Positions 1 through 11,800 of a stretch of 64,000 nt of DNA are shown piece by piece; position 1 is the stretch's first letter; each line of letters starts with the position of its first letter. The DNA lies in contig NC_071397.1 in NCBI RefSeq assembly GCF_022682495.2, positions 14,537,082 through 14,601,081 on the forward strand, written 5' to 3'. A program made the position numbers and the translations under genes. The DNA is from Desmodus rotundus (lineage: Eukaryota; Chordata; Mammalia; Chiroptera; Phyllostomidae). The notes under the pieces are model-generated. The model saw nothing but the letters and a program-made list of their open reading frames with translations, did not search any database and was not told the origin of the DNA.

Positions 1-132
1 AAGAAAATGCAGAGGTCTCATCCTTAAGACTCAGAAGCTGATGCTTCTTTCATTCTGGGGGGAAAAGATGGGCAACTGAGTGAAGAAAACAGGCAATGAA
101 TGGTATGACTAGCTATTAAGAAATTCAAAGCC

Positions 133-186
133 AAACAAAAAAAAAAATGCCAAAAATGAAAAAAAAAGGAAAAAAAAAAGTTTTTT
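133..186. repeat. A-rich low-complexity tract
   Basis: Three runs of nine to eleven A's are separated by short ATGCC/ATG/GG spacers and followed by a T run. No SINE or processed-gene body precedes them. Confidence 0.85.
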
Positions 187-1599
187 CTGAGACCCTGCAA
201 TTACATCTTTGTTCAGGGTTAATAAATCAGTGAATGGAAGGGGGCGGGGGAATCCTGAACAATTTGGGGGATTTCTTTTCATTTTGGGGCTCGATGTATT
301 TCTTATTACTGATTACACATCCACCTGGTGCCATGCCCACCTATCTGCATCTTCATCCTGGCTTCATTTTGACATGTAGGGCATTTGTGTCTCAGCGCCC
401 GTGCGTGTGTGTGTCTGAGAGCCGTGAGTGTGAATGTAATTGGGATTCCAGGAATTATGTGCATGTGTGGTTGCACAGCAAAAGAAGCAGAGTTTTTCTC
501 TGTGTGAAAATGGGGATGTACGGCTAACTGATATGCTCATTTGCTGAGTCCTGTGATCTTCTTCCCATGATAAAACAAACTAAAGCAAGATTATTATAAT
601 AGCAAAAGAAAAGAAGAGAGTCCACAGGAAGCAAAAATTGCAAAGGATGATCGTTTCAGCACTGAGTGGATTGTGCTGTTTAAACAGTCATTTCCAATTT
701 GGCTGCTCAGGTGAGAATTCTAAACTCATCCTCCACTGGCAGGACTGAGCTGCAGCAGGGAATGAAGCATGCAGTCTCCAGGTGACTGAAGTTTCAGGGA
801 CAGATGTGACTTCCAAAAGAGTCACTGCACCATTTGTATGCTCAACCCTGTGTGTTTCCATGGGGATCGTGGAATAGGAGGAACCCCAGTTTCAATAATT
901 GAATGGCCTCAATATAGGAAATCACTAATATTTCTATTTATCTGATATAGTCAAGCATCTGTACACAAAAATTATTTTCTTAGGATTTTAGGGATCAGAA
1001 GGCTCTTTTCCCTGAACTGAAGGATGATTTAATGCACTTAGGAATTAGGGATGCCTCAGGAAACCTCATCACCTGCTTCCTCTTAACATGTTGTCCTTAT
1101 TCAGATGCATCTGGAGGCTGACAGGGTTTCAGCCCCTTGTTTGGTTGAACTGCCCCTTGAGGTTTAGTGAAACTGGACAGATGGTTCATCGGCCTGACAT
1201 CTAGGTCAGGGGTAGTGTGCAGAACACGTATTGAAGGGAGTATGAGGAATATATGTCACTGGACAGCATGCTTTTCTTTTCCCGAATCCTTTGGCATCAG
1301 CATTGTTGCTTGCTAAAGAAAAAGATGAGGTGGAGAGTGATCTTCCCCGCCTCGCCTCTTAAGTGAGTTCTCCCCTATGTCAAACATTTGTCGTGAAGAA
1401 AGGTTTCCAACTGTGTTGTGTTTCACTTCCGTTTGTTTTCTCTATTGAGGCTAGTTTGCAGTTTATTGATATGCATTACTAGTTGGGTCCCTTATTTCCT
1501 CTATTCAGCAGTACTCTCTGGGTGTAAGAGTTGTGTCATTCAGCCGCTGTGGACATTTTGTTTATCCGTCAAATTCATTATGGCATTTACAGCACAGAA

Positions 1600-1745
1600 C
1601 CCTGAGGCCTTCAGTTCACTCATTTAGTAATCATCGGTTGTGCTCCTATGATTTACTAGGTGTTCTTCTAAGCACCTGAGACAAAGGTTGAGGCACAAAA
1701 TCAAGATTCTTACCCTCATGAGGCTAAAAAGAGTAGATGTCACTG
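1600..1745 (-). repeat. Possible L2 3' remnant (antisense)
   Basis: TTTACTAGGTGTTCTTCTAAG and TCTTACCCTCATGAGGC resemble the antisense L2 tail. Short and diverged. Confidence 0.35.
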
Positions 1746-1749
1746 TTCT

Positions 1750-4120
1750 CATCCAGAGTTACCTGTGAACAGAGACTCTGCCACCTTTGGGTTCACCATT
1801 GAGCCAACACCATGCTAGGCCTATGGGGGGCGCTCCACCTAACCTTTTTGCCTGATTGGTTGGTAAGTTACATCTTCGTAGGAGTCAGTGGACAATCATA
1901 AAAGAATGGAGTAATTGATTATGAAGGTCAGTGTAGTAAGAGTAGAATTATTCCGCTTACCATAAAAATAACAATTTTATGTTGGTTTTATAAACTGTAA
2001 AGCCCTTATTCTGCTACATTCAAATTTCAGTGTCTTCTCAAATGCATTGGCTTGCCTCCCTCTGCATGACATCAGTGGTATCCTTAAGCCATGTTTGGAT
2101 AAATGAAACCTTTAAGACTCTTCTGAGAACAATAGGCCATCTCAAGCATCCACATGTAATGTCACACAAACTAACATAATATAAAACAAAATTTGTGAGT
2201 ACCATGGGTACTTAAAATCCTATCAGGGGGTCTCTGATGACTTGTGGGTTAAGAATTCCCTGGCATCGAGCAAAGTGAAATGACCTTTGTTTCAATTACA
2301 TGTTATTTGGAAGTGATTTTAATTCATATGTGCTGGTGATATTCAAAGAGTGTCCCTATGATGCCGATGGAAGCTTAAGTTGGAGAAGTTATGGCCTATG
2401 AGATGTGAGGGTAATTTTTATAGGTACATTTTCTGGCCCTATAATTCAATTTGCTTTCCTCTGTCATACTTAGATCACCAATATTCCCAACTCTGGACAG
2501 TATGGAAAATTTTAGTGCTAGAAGATGCCATTGGTGGGCAGGGGATCAGAAGTTGAAGAAAATGCAAAATAAATACCAGTGGCTGGATACTGTGAGTAGG
2601 AAATGGCAACCTCTTGACATGAAAGAAGCCAGTAGGTCCATGCTTAGGTCAGCCAGTAGGTCAGCTTCCCCATCTGAAGATGTGGAAACACTGATGGGCA
2701 GAAAGGAGTGGTCAAAAACCTTAGTTAAAACAATCATAAGGATATCTTCTATCCTTATGTCATTAAGACAACTGAGTAGTCCTGAGCACAGAAAGGTTGA
2801 GGACTCCAGATAAAGATGATTATCTTGACAAGGTGACCCAGACAAGCAGGGGCGCAGAAGTTGCTGGTACAGAATTCTAAACTAAGGCTCAGAGAAAGCT
2901 GGTATGAGAAAAGCAGTAGTCACCTTAGAATAATACTATAGAATAAAACATACATACGTTTTCAAGAAAGAGGCCAGTATTTAAAATCCCTACATCTGTA
3001 TAATATGAACTCTATAATTGTGCCCATTATTATAATCTTTATGTTATTATATCTCTGATTAGACATAAAGTTCATATCATATTTTCACTGTACTATTCAT
3101 ATTCCTCCAGCCCAACCTTGTCCAGTTCTATGTAGATAATAGTCACATCATTGATTAGTCTGTTAATTAATTTGTACATTTATAGTGTACAAAATCATCA
3201 CATAATCACAATATCACAAAATCATCATCACTTTTAAAACCTCTATAAAATGCTTTTATTTTAAAGGTATTTTCTACATTTTCTAGATTTCTATAAAATA
3301 TTTTGATCCCTATAATTTGGGATTTTTAAAAAGTTAATACAATGTGGCCAGGCTGAATTTTTCAGTTAAATACATAACATATTGTTGAACCAAGTCTCTT
3401 GGTTAAAATGATACAGACACTGAAAATTATTAAGCAAGGGCTACTCTGGACTCCAAGAAATATTTTCATTATAATTCAAGTGTCTCAGGTGGTTGCAGGG
3501 AATATTTCATAGCCCTAGGAAGGACATCATGGCCGCGCTTTTCCATCTGGCTAGTTACAAGAAAAAATCTATATCCATATGTCCCCAGTTCTTTATTTTG
3601 GCCACAATAAAAGACATAAGAAGAAGCAGACAAATGTGGTCCATGGCAAATGATGAGAAAGGAATGACGCAGATTCGATTCTCCTTCAGGCTGTTCTTCC
3701 CATTAAATTCCGTTAACACCATACATCTGGACACATGTTTAAGCGGAGTGTATGTACTTCAATGTACCACATTTAAGAATAGAAACAAAGAAACACTTCC
3801 TGCTTTTTAAGAAAATATAGTGTTTCTTTTGGTACTTGTGAAATGTATCTTCCAGGTTTGGAAGATGCTGCCATCAGTCGCTTGGTTCCCGACTCACTGG
3901 AAGGGCAACCTAAGCTGATGTGGAAATGGAAGAGCAACATAATTACTAGATTTCCAAGGAAAGCTATTCTATAGACTTCTTTCCCTAATTCATTCTAAAA
4001 TTTTCTAAGACATCTATGTCAGGATCTTCTCTGATACTTAGATTTAGATTTACATTTAAGCTTATATTTTCATTTCTATCTCTTAATAGGGGAAAACATG
4101 GCTAACCTACTGAATGTTCA
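1750..4120. other. Intron without recognisable features
   Basis: AT-rich unique-looking sequence. A frame at 2451-2813 carries a locally duplicated SRSASRSAS-type segment from a short GCCAGTAGGTC repeat but has no family match. 1-1600 and 4950-6065 are similarly empty apart from the A-rich tract. Confidence 0.6.
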
Positions 4121-4124
4121 GCTT

Positions 4125-4350
4125 GTGTCCTAAGTGATACTGGTGTTTTATACACAGCATGTCCTGTTTACAAGTCTGAGCCAGAGCGAGTCTGTATTTT
4201 CATTTTAGAGGTAGGGAAATTGAAGACCAGGAGGTTAAATGACTTCTATGAGGTATCGAGGGGAGTACATTTTGAAGCTGGTATTTAAATCCAGGTCTGT
4301 CTGGTACTGAACTTCATATTCTTAACCACAGTACTATGCTAGGTCTTAGT
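4125..4350 (-). repeat. MIR SINE (antisense)
   Basis: TTTTAGAGGTAGGGAAATTG, GGAGGTTAAATGACTTC, TTTAAATCCAGGTCTGTCTGG and TTCTTAACCACAGTACTATGC follow the antisense MIR consensus from its 3' part to its tRNA-like head. Confidence 0.7.
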
Positions 4351-4834
4351 ACATCCTGCACTATTCTCGCTAACAACAGCTCTTTGTACTAAGGAAGAAG
4401 TAGGGTTGTAAATTCCAAGCCATGTGAAATCCATGTTATAAGACCACTAGTGCTCTTTCAAACCAGCTCCCATGCTCAACCAGACAGACCAGCCCTGAAG
4501 AAGATGAAGTAAAGCTTCACTTTCCTTATACACCCCTAAGGGGCTGACTCTTGCAGTCTGGGCAAACTCCTGCTATGTGTCTGCTATGGAAACTGCCACA
4601 AAGAGTTTAGCAAATTCCTCACTGACACATGATTTCACCTTTAATATAGTAGTACATCAATTCAGAACAAACTAGAGTGAGACTCCAGGATCAACTGAAA
4701 GTGGGAATCACGTAATATGACCCAAAGCTCGGAGCCAGGGGCTTGTGTGCCAGACAACCTTGAGTATTTCTATCTTAAATGGGCATCAGGAAAAAAATCG
4801 ATGAGATAGTATGGGATAACACAATGGTACAATG

Positions 4835-4950
4835 AGGACTAATTTGAGAAATACTCAGGAGACCTAAGTTCTAACCACACTTCTTTAAAGAACAGTTGTG
4901 TGACAATGGATCAGCCCCATCACCAGTCTGGGCTTCAAGTTCCAGGATTC
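4835..4950 (+). repeat. MIR remnant
   Basis: AGACCTAAGTTCTAACCACA and GTTGTGTGACAATGGATC resemble the MIR core (GACCTGGGTTC..., GTGTGACCTTGGGC). Confidence 0.4.
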
Positions 4951-6065
4951 TTCTGTAACATTCCACCATGTACTAGTAAATATCATTACAGTATATTTGG
5001 GGATAAATTCTAAAATATTTTTCCTCTGGAGGTAAATATTTGCTTGATTAGATTTTAACTATATTGTTGAATAATGTTAATTGCAGTTTCCTAACTAAAT
5101 TGTTGCACGTATATTTCCGAGCCACTGTAACAGGCTAAGTTTGTTTATTAATATTTTTCAGTGCACCCAAGTGGGCAAAAACTTGTTTGGCATTGGGGCC
5201 TAGGTTCTGCTTCTTGATTTCTACAAAAACTTACTTTCAACTAAGTTAAATACTTTTATAAGTATTTCTGTTTCTTTCCATTTTTGAAATTCAAGAATTA
5301 AGGGGAGGTTTTGAAAAGTGGAACAGAAGTGGTTCTCTCTATTGTTTTCACATTCCTATCATCCGTTGAGCCGACTGTGGTTTCCTCCGTGGCCCAGGCC
5401 AACAGGGACTTGGGAGTGGGATGGGGAGAAGGCAAAGAGGCACATGCAGTGTGATGAAAGTGTAGAAGGGGCAAAGGCCACTCCTCCATGCCCCCTCCAA
5501 AAAAAACACTCATTTGCTTTTCCTGCTATGTTAAGCAATAATTCACTCAAACAGTTTTTTCTTAATCTGTTCTGCTTTGAACATTATTACAACTGAAATA
5601 AGCCAGTGTGTGCTTTTCAAAATGTAGTGTGTTTGGATAATATTTTTTTATTTTAACCCATTAGTTATTACACCATGATTGGACCACATTTCTTTTAATT
5701 GAGTTTTAAAGTTGATCAGCATCTGTTCAGGCCTATTCCAGATACATTGTGACATTTCTATGTACCTTCAATATAAACATTGTTAAAGAGGATATCTGGA
5801 AATGCTAAGATGCTAGATTTGCATAAGACAGCTTCAGGTGGGACAGCAGGTCAATTTCTTCTCGAACTTAGCCCCCCAAGTCCTCAGAGAGGAGTCATGG
5901 GAGTGATCATTTCTCTGATTATTTCTGCCACTGTGAGGTGGACAGAGTTACGTTAATCACTGCCCTGGCCCACAGAAACATTTAGGAATAGTTCTGACTT
6001 CAAAGCATGCCAAATTGCATTGTAGGCCACGAAACTAATTTTGTAGCGTTTTCTAAGACCTTGCC

Positions 6066-6220
6066 TGTCAAAGTGTTGGGTGAGGACCACCACCAGCACC
6101 TGGAGATCCTTAGAAATGAAAACTCCCCAGGTCTCAGCACAGACCTGCTGACCAGAACCTGCATTTTAACAAGCTCTGCAGGTGATTCATATGCACTTGA
6201 AAGTCAGTTTGAGAAGCTCA
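6066..6220 (-). repeat. MER5-type hAT-Charlie remnant
   Basis: GTGTTGGGTGAGGACCACC, ATCCTTAGAAATGAAAACTC, TGCATTTTAACAAGCTCTGC and GTTTGAGAAGC match the MER5A consensus on the minus strand. Confidence 0.7.
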
Positions 6221-7194
6221 AGTCGAAAATGAAGCTTGGCCTTACTAGTCATGGCTTGAGTTTAAAGTAACATGCGTTCATTCGGATCCAAAACGCCATA
6301 AGAAAATCAAGTAATTGAACTCATAGCCATATTATTTAGTCATGTGGTAGAAACGCCTGAAGAACTTTCAAGCAGCTGTTCTACAGCGAGAAACTTTCGT
6401 CCCTATCATCTGTAATTGGGCCTGTCACCTGGTTAGACTTAAAGCTGATTACTGTTGTTCAATATTTTCCAAAAATGTTGAAATTAAATCTATCTCTTTA
6501 AGAAAAAAAAATCAGCAATGTTTTTCTCAAGCCTCTTTGCAGTTATTTCACAATAGTAGCATCATTAAACCCGAGTTAGACTAATTATGTTAGTATTATG
6601 AGAATGCAAGGTATAGGAACTATACATAGGAGCAGGAGTATTTGGGGGAAAATGGAACACAATTACAGTGGTGTGTGTATTTTGAAAATGGCCTTGTAAT
6701 CTATGCTTTCCTCAGACGGGATTATTATAGCAGAGCCATTCATTGAAATCAAGGCTTATTCTCTGTCACTCGGGGAAATTCAGGGCCTCTGAAAGCTACC
6801 TGATGAGCAGCACTCAGAATGAATGGACTCTGTTTAGTTACAGGATTTGTGTTAGAACAGCCCATGTTTTTCCTCCTGAGCTACCCTCCCATTGCGGAGA
6901 GCCCACACCTACGCCACTCTGGCTTTGCTGTCTCAAAGGCTGGCGGCACAGTACAGGCCCTGGGTTTCAGAAAGCAGAAGCATATGTAAAGGGTTCTCGT
7001 AGCTTCAGAAGGTCTGAAAGTAGCTTCAGGGGTTTGTGGTAGATGGTTATTTAGGACTCAACCTCAAAGATTACACTTCCCTTTGAATGTTCAACCTGTT
7101 CCCTCACCTCACCAGGTCTCCTGATTACATGGAGGAAGAGAACATTCCGTTCTGATCGTCACTGCCCGTCATGCTAATATGGTCAAGAGACATA

Positions 7195-7490
7195 TGAGAT
7201 TCAAAAGCCATTCATATAGCATTCGTTTGGGTAACTATTATAAGTGTCCTGGAGATTCAGCAAGGAACAAAACACATGTGGTGCTTGCCGTCCAGGAGCT
7301 TGAGCCTAGTGAAATGGACAGAAATCACATAGGTAAATCCATAATTACAGGTTATGATGGGGGGAAAAATACACAGTGCTGTGAGGGTAGGGTACCGAGA
7401 CTTGGGGTGTTCGAAATGCGAGTGACTGTGAGCTAACAACATCTGAAGGGAGCTAACACTCCTCAACTGTGGGTTAGAGGGTAGAAGCAA
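7195..7490 (-). repeat. L2 3' fragment (antisense)
   Basis: TAAGTGTCCTGGAGATTCAGC, AAGGAACAAAACACATGTGG and TCCAGGAGCTTGAGCCTAGTG match the antisense L2 tail pattern (item-count/opening-of-tail motif followed by GGAGCTTACATTCTAGTG in the consensus). Confidence 0.55.
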
Positions 7491-7786
7491 GAGTACAACA
7501 GGGAGGACATGGTCCCTTAGATGCATCTAGCGAAAGTCACTATGGATGGATGCTGAAGAGTGATGATGGTGAGGTTGCCACAGGCCATGATAGGACCTTC
7601 TTGAGAGCCTGTGTAACACAAGTTTGGACAGAGTCTGTGCATCTAGATTTTCTAAGTTTATGTCTTTTCTCTGCTCCATTTGCTCTCTGACTTTGAACAA
7701 ATACTTTAACTTTGTAATTTTGTTCCTTCATCTTAGCCCATACCCCTTAGCATTGAGTGGATTAAATGAGTTCATGATACCTGAAA

Positions 7787-7855
7787 CAGTGATTCTCAAA
7801 TTCAAATTGTGAGCAAGTGATTCTGATGCCACTGGCTCGTGACCCACCCTCTGAG
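7787..7855 (+). repeat. hAT-Charlie-type remnant
   Basis: CAGTGATTCTCAAATTCAAA followed by GTGATTCTGATGCCACTGGC resembles a MER-type hAT terminal region. Short, and the family is uncertain. Confidence 0.4.
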
Positions 7856-8224
7856 TAGGAAGGGTATGCAGCTCTTTAAACAGCACCTGCTTCATTGTAA
7901 ATTCTTAAATGCTAGTGGTTGAACTCCTTAAGCACTGATATTCTACCTTTATTCAGAATTGGTTAACTGACTTTCTTGTGAACTCATAATTAGATGAAAA
8001 TCCCTTTGCTTCCACCCTCAGGGCTGGTAGTTGTATTTCTGTAGTAAGTGCAGTATGAGGGATACAGATCCCTCTGTGTTTTGCACTAAAAAGCTGGAGC
8101 TGCCTGTAGGGTTACTGTGATGACTGGGATGTCTCTTTGCTAAGGACAGTAAAGGGCAGGAAAGGAAAGTGTGGGGCCTTGGTTTTGATGTTCACTGTGT
8201 TTAGAAGTATTGTGGAGGTTGCAC

Positions 8225-8560
8225 TTCTGCGATAGCCTCAGCAGACCACTTTCTCCCCTCTTGGCTTCTGTGACATCTGGTTTCCTTGCATGTTTCTGAT
8301 GGTTCTCTACTTCTCACTGGCCCTCTGCCCTTACTATACTCATATGTATAATTGTACCCATGAAACGTCTGTTCTCTCAATATTTTCTCTCAAGCCAAAC
8401 ATCTATTTTCTTCCATGTCTATAAAACTCTTTTAATGACATCTCTATTCTGTCATTTACTCAGGCTCAGAATCTCAGTCACCTATGATTAACTCCTCCTT
8501 CCTCCCTAGCCCAGCCAAGATACATACACAAAGTAATACCTAATGAACTACCAGGTCCTG
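8225..8560 (+). repeat. Probable L2 LINE fragment
   Basis: The pyrimidine-rich text with TCTCTCAAGCCAAACATCTA and CAGAATCTCAGTCACCTATG resembles the L2 region downstream of the reverse transcriptase. It is followed by MER5-type insertions and possibly resumes at 8900-9250. Diverged and only moderately supported. Confidence 0.4.
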
Positions 8561-8569
8561 ATCATACCA

Positions 8570-8740
8570 CAGCAGACCTTCCCAAGTTGTGATCCTTGCA
8601 CCAACAGCATCCCCGTCGCCTAGGAACTTTTTAGAAGTGTAAATTCTCAGACCTCCATCCAGATCTATTGAATCTCTGAGTCTGGGGCCCAGCAGTCCTT
8701 TAGACTTCTGATTCCTGCTAAAGTGTGAGAACCACAATTC
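8570..8740 (-). repeat. MER5A hAT-Charlie element
   Basis: TTGTGATCCTTGCACCAACAG, AAGTGTAAATTCTCAGACC, CTGAGTCTGGGGCCCAGCAG and GTGTGAGAACCAC cover the whole MER5A consensus on the minus strand. Confidence 0.75.
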
Positions 8741-8747
8741 TTATACA

Positions 8748-8905
8748 GCATTAGTGCTCCATCTTGGCCACAGTAGGAGGGAGCTTTAAAAACACAGAAG
8801 CCATGGGTCTCATTTCTAGAGATTCTGATTTAATTAGTCTGGAAGTGGCATGGGCATGGGGATCTTTTGCTTATAATGGGCTACCAAGGTAGGGGACCAA
8901 GGTCT
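8748..8905 (+). repeat. MER5A-type hAT-Charlie element
   Basis: GGGAGCTTTAAAAACACAGAAG, CTAGAGATTCTGATTTAATT and AGTCTGGAAGTGGCATGGGC match the MER5-type core on the plus strand. It lies next to the opposite-strand MER5 copy. Confidence 0.6.
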
Positions 8906-9858
8906 CCTTTTAAAATTTCCTCTTCTTTCTCATTGTCTTTCCTTTGGACCTTCTTCACCCAGTTTATTTATGTGAAAATCTAACCTCTCTCATATAATTT
9001 CTCACACTTGGAACCTAGCCTCTGTAGCAAGATCATCTGCATTTCTTGGTTCTATTTTCCATTAACCAAATCTTGCAAGGTCTTCCATTGCCTGGAGAGG
9101 ACATTGACAGTGGCCATTGAGAACTTTCCTTGGCCAGGTCCCCAATTTTACTTGTAGTCTCAGGTTGCAATACACTAACTGCTGCAGCCAAACCAAAGTA
9201 AAGCCACCCTAAACTTTCCTGTTTTCTTACCTTCCTTTACATTTTCATTTTACTTGGATTTTTTTTTTACACTGTCAAATGCATACACATCTCTTAAAAG
9301 CTGATTCCCCAAAGCCACTTTTCCATGAAGCTTCTCTAACTACTTCCAAAAGTAGAAAATGCTTTAATGCACTTTAGAGGTACTTTGAAGGAAGTTCCCT
9401 TAATCACAGTATAATTTGTATTATAGATTTGTCACAAATCTTTGCTAAAATATAACTGTACCTGCCTATCAGAGTAATAGGCTGGTAGCCTTCCTAACGT
9501 GTGTTCATTTGACTGGAAGAAGCTATCCAATCAGGAGACAGTCTGTGGGGCACGCCCTTGGGGGATCTGTGGGGGAAGTTGCAGGGGAACCAGAAAAAGC
9601 CCATCCCGGTCTCAGTCTGACATTCTCAGGCAGTGCCTAACCCTGACAAAGAGATGGCCACAGAAATACGTTAACAACTCTTTTCATGAGTGGTCCTGAG
9701 ATCTCTGAGGCACAAGCAACGTAGCTTTGGGCTCAGGAGACAAAGGGCCACCAGAAGAAGGAGAGAGAGAGAAACACTTTTCCCACCTGTACACAGCACA
9801 CGAGTGACTTCAGCTCAGGTGAGTCTGCAGGGAACATAATATGGCTTGGGCATTTGGT

Positions 9859-10237
9859 AGGGCTTCCAGATACAGCGAATAAAAATACAAGACACCCAAA
9901 TAAATTTGAATTTTGGGTTAACGAAGAATACATCTTTAGTATAAGTCATAGGCGGCAAACACAAGGCCTGCAGGCCGAATCCAGCTCTCCATTTATTTCA
10001 TCCGGCCCGGCACCTTGTTTCTACCCAACGGCAGCGCCGAGCTCTCGCTTAACAATTAAGGAGTAGTTACATTTATACAGTCCTAAAATTATATTCGGCC
10101 CTTTGAAGACAACCACGAGGCTGATGTGGCCCCCGGTGAAAATGAGTTTGACACCCCTGGTATAAGTATGTCCTACATATTGGATTATTTATCTAAAATT
10201 CAGGTTCAACCTGGTGTTCTGTATTTTATCTGGCAGC
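9859..10237. repeat. Older palindromic repeat interrupted by the hAT element
   Basis: The left arm (9859-9938) and right arm (10168-10237) are imperfect inverted copies. AGGGCTTCCAGATA on the left pairs with TATCTGGCAGCT on the right, and AAAATACAAGACACCC pairs with GGTGTTCTGTATTTT. This matches a common mammalian palindromic repeat that typically carries AGTATAAGTATGTCC near its centre. The hAT insertion duplicated GTATAAGT from that centre. Removing the insert and one octamer would restore one continuous palindrome. The family is not named. Confidence 0.7.
9947..10159. mobile_element. Non-autonomous hAT miniature transposon with intact target-site duplication
   Basis: The 213-bp element is flanked on both sides by the identical octamer GTATAAGT (9939-9946 and 10160-10167), the hAT target-site length. 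The ends form imperfect inverted repeats: CATAGGCGGCAAACACA on the left, and CAGGGGTGTCAAACTCA when the right end is read inward. The interior is GC- and CpG-rich (for example CCGGCCCGGCACC) and encodes nothing, so it must have been mobilised by another hAT transposase. It resembles hAT miniature elements with CAGGGGTGTCAAACTC termini. The intact duplication and surviving CpGs suggest it is much younger than its surroundings. The exact family name is not claimed. Confidence 0.85.
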
Positions 10238-10714
10238 TGAGCCCCCTGGGAGTTCAAAGCATTTGAAGAGCCCAGCACCAAGGTCAGAGTGTCATGAGGA
10301 TCTGCTCTGGTTCTAACTCAGAGTAGTGGCCATAAGTCAGGGGACTGGCAAGGAAGACTATGAAAGGTCTAGATGGGAAATAACAAAGACATTCTGAGGA
10401 CTCCCAGAAATGCAAGGGTGAAAGTTTGCAGGGGCCGGAGTTCCTGTCTCCAAGCAAGTGAAACTGCAGTTCCTTTTAGTATGTCCTCATTTGTATATTT
10501 TACCCTTAGGAAACCCAAGTTACATTTATGGTTTTGATAATCCCTAGTGTTTATTTGCAAATAAAATGAAAACTGAATGAGTAAATGGAAAAATTTATTC
10601 AAAGACTACCCTGGATAAAAATGCTATTTAGCAGAAATGTCTTTTATTTAGTATCTTATCTATGAGCAGATGAAAAATATTTATATACAAAAATTTAATT
10701 AAAGAAATTAAATC

Positions 10715-10925
10715 ATAAGATAAAGAGCCCCGAGGAATATAATGTACAGCATGGTGACTATAGTTAACAATACTGTGTTGTATATTTTAAAGTTAAGAGG
10801 GATGTTAACTAAACCGAGTGTGGCGATCATTTCACAGTATATACATATACCAAATCATTACATTGCACACCAAAAACAATGTTACGTGCTAATTAAATAT
10901 CAATTAAAAAATTTGAAAAGATACT
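10715..10925 (+). mobile_element. L1 3' UTR fragment
   Basis: The text GGAATATAATGTACAGCATGG, TGACTATAGTTAACAATACTG and GATGTTAACTAAACC-GAGTGTGG, ending in AAATATCAATTAAAAAATTTG, follows the 3' UTR of mammalian L1MA/L1MB-type elements in order. It is a 5'-truncated copy with a short A-rich tail. Confidence 0.75.
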
Positions 10926-11268
10926 GCCTATATTAGCCAGAACCATGCCAGTCATTTATCATAAATAATTTAGGTTGACACTGTGTGTCCAGAAGTTGTT
11001 TTGGGTTTTTTTTTTTTTTTTGTAATAAAATATCTATCACTATTCAGATTTAAAAATTAATAGGCTGGAGAGAGGATTATTTATTTAACTGCCTATGCTG
11101 GCCCTTTCAATAGAGTAGGATTGAGAATTGTATAAGCAAAACTGCTGGAGGCCATGAAATGTAAAGGGAATGATTTTTATCATTTTTATTCATGCAATGG
11201 GAGAAACTGAATTTAATTTCTTAAAACATAGGGAATTGGGTAAAGAAGAAGAGAACTCCTGTTCCTCT

Positions 11269-11300
11269 TTAAAAAAAAAGAAGGAAGGAAGGAAGGGAGG
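11269..11300. repeat. A-run plus (GAAG)n tract
   Basis: A nine-base A run leads into several GAAG/GGAA repeats and a G-rich end. Confidence 0.85.
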
Positions 11301-11582
11301 GGATGATGGGTGCTGATTAGTGGAAATCTGTAGGCTGGAAAGAGTAGCAAGCCAAAATCCCAGCCAGTGGACAGTCTAGGTTACCCTTTCCATGTATGAA
11401 ATGTTGCATTAAAAGCAAAGATGCAGCATGCTATTAAATACTTGTTCAGCAGCATTTATAAAGTACAATATATGTCCTGTCTACAATGCATCTTATTTTC
11501 CTTCAAGATTATAAAGCTTTTAAGGCTGAGGATCGTATCTTCTTCACACTTCTAGCTTAAAAGAAGTGTGGGAAAAGTCCAG

Positions 11583-11800
11583 CTTGTCATTTATTTCTCC
11601 CTTCCCAGGAACGGGGGTTTCCTGCAGAAGAAAGTTGGGCGATGACCTCTGTAAGGCCAATTCCTGGGCGGGTGAGGCAGAGCCTGAGTCGTGGAGCGGG
11701 AGGACAGGGGTAGTGGTGCACCAGTCAGTGTCCCTGGAGACAGACACGCACCCTGCTTCAGCTCCCAGAGGGGCGAGCTCAGGGTCTGAACTAGTTTATG
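11583..11800. other. GC-rich unique-looking patch
   Basis: About 220 bases with higher GC and about seven CpGs sit in AT-rich intron. Overlapping open frames on both strands encode nothing recognisable, and no repeat family is apparent. It may be a regulatory element or neutral. Confidence 0.4.
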
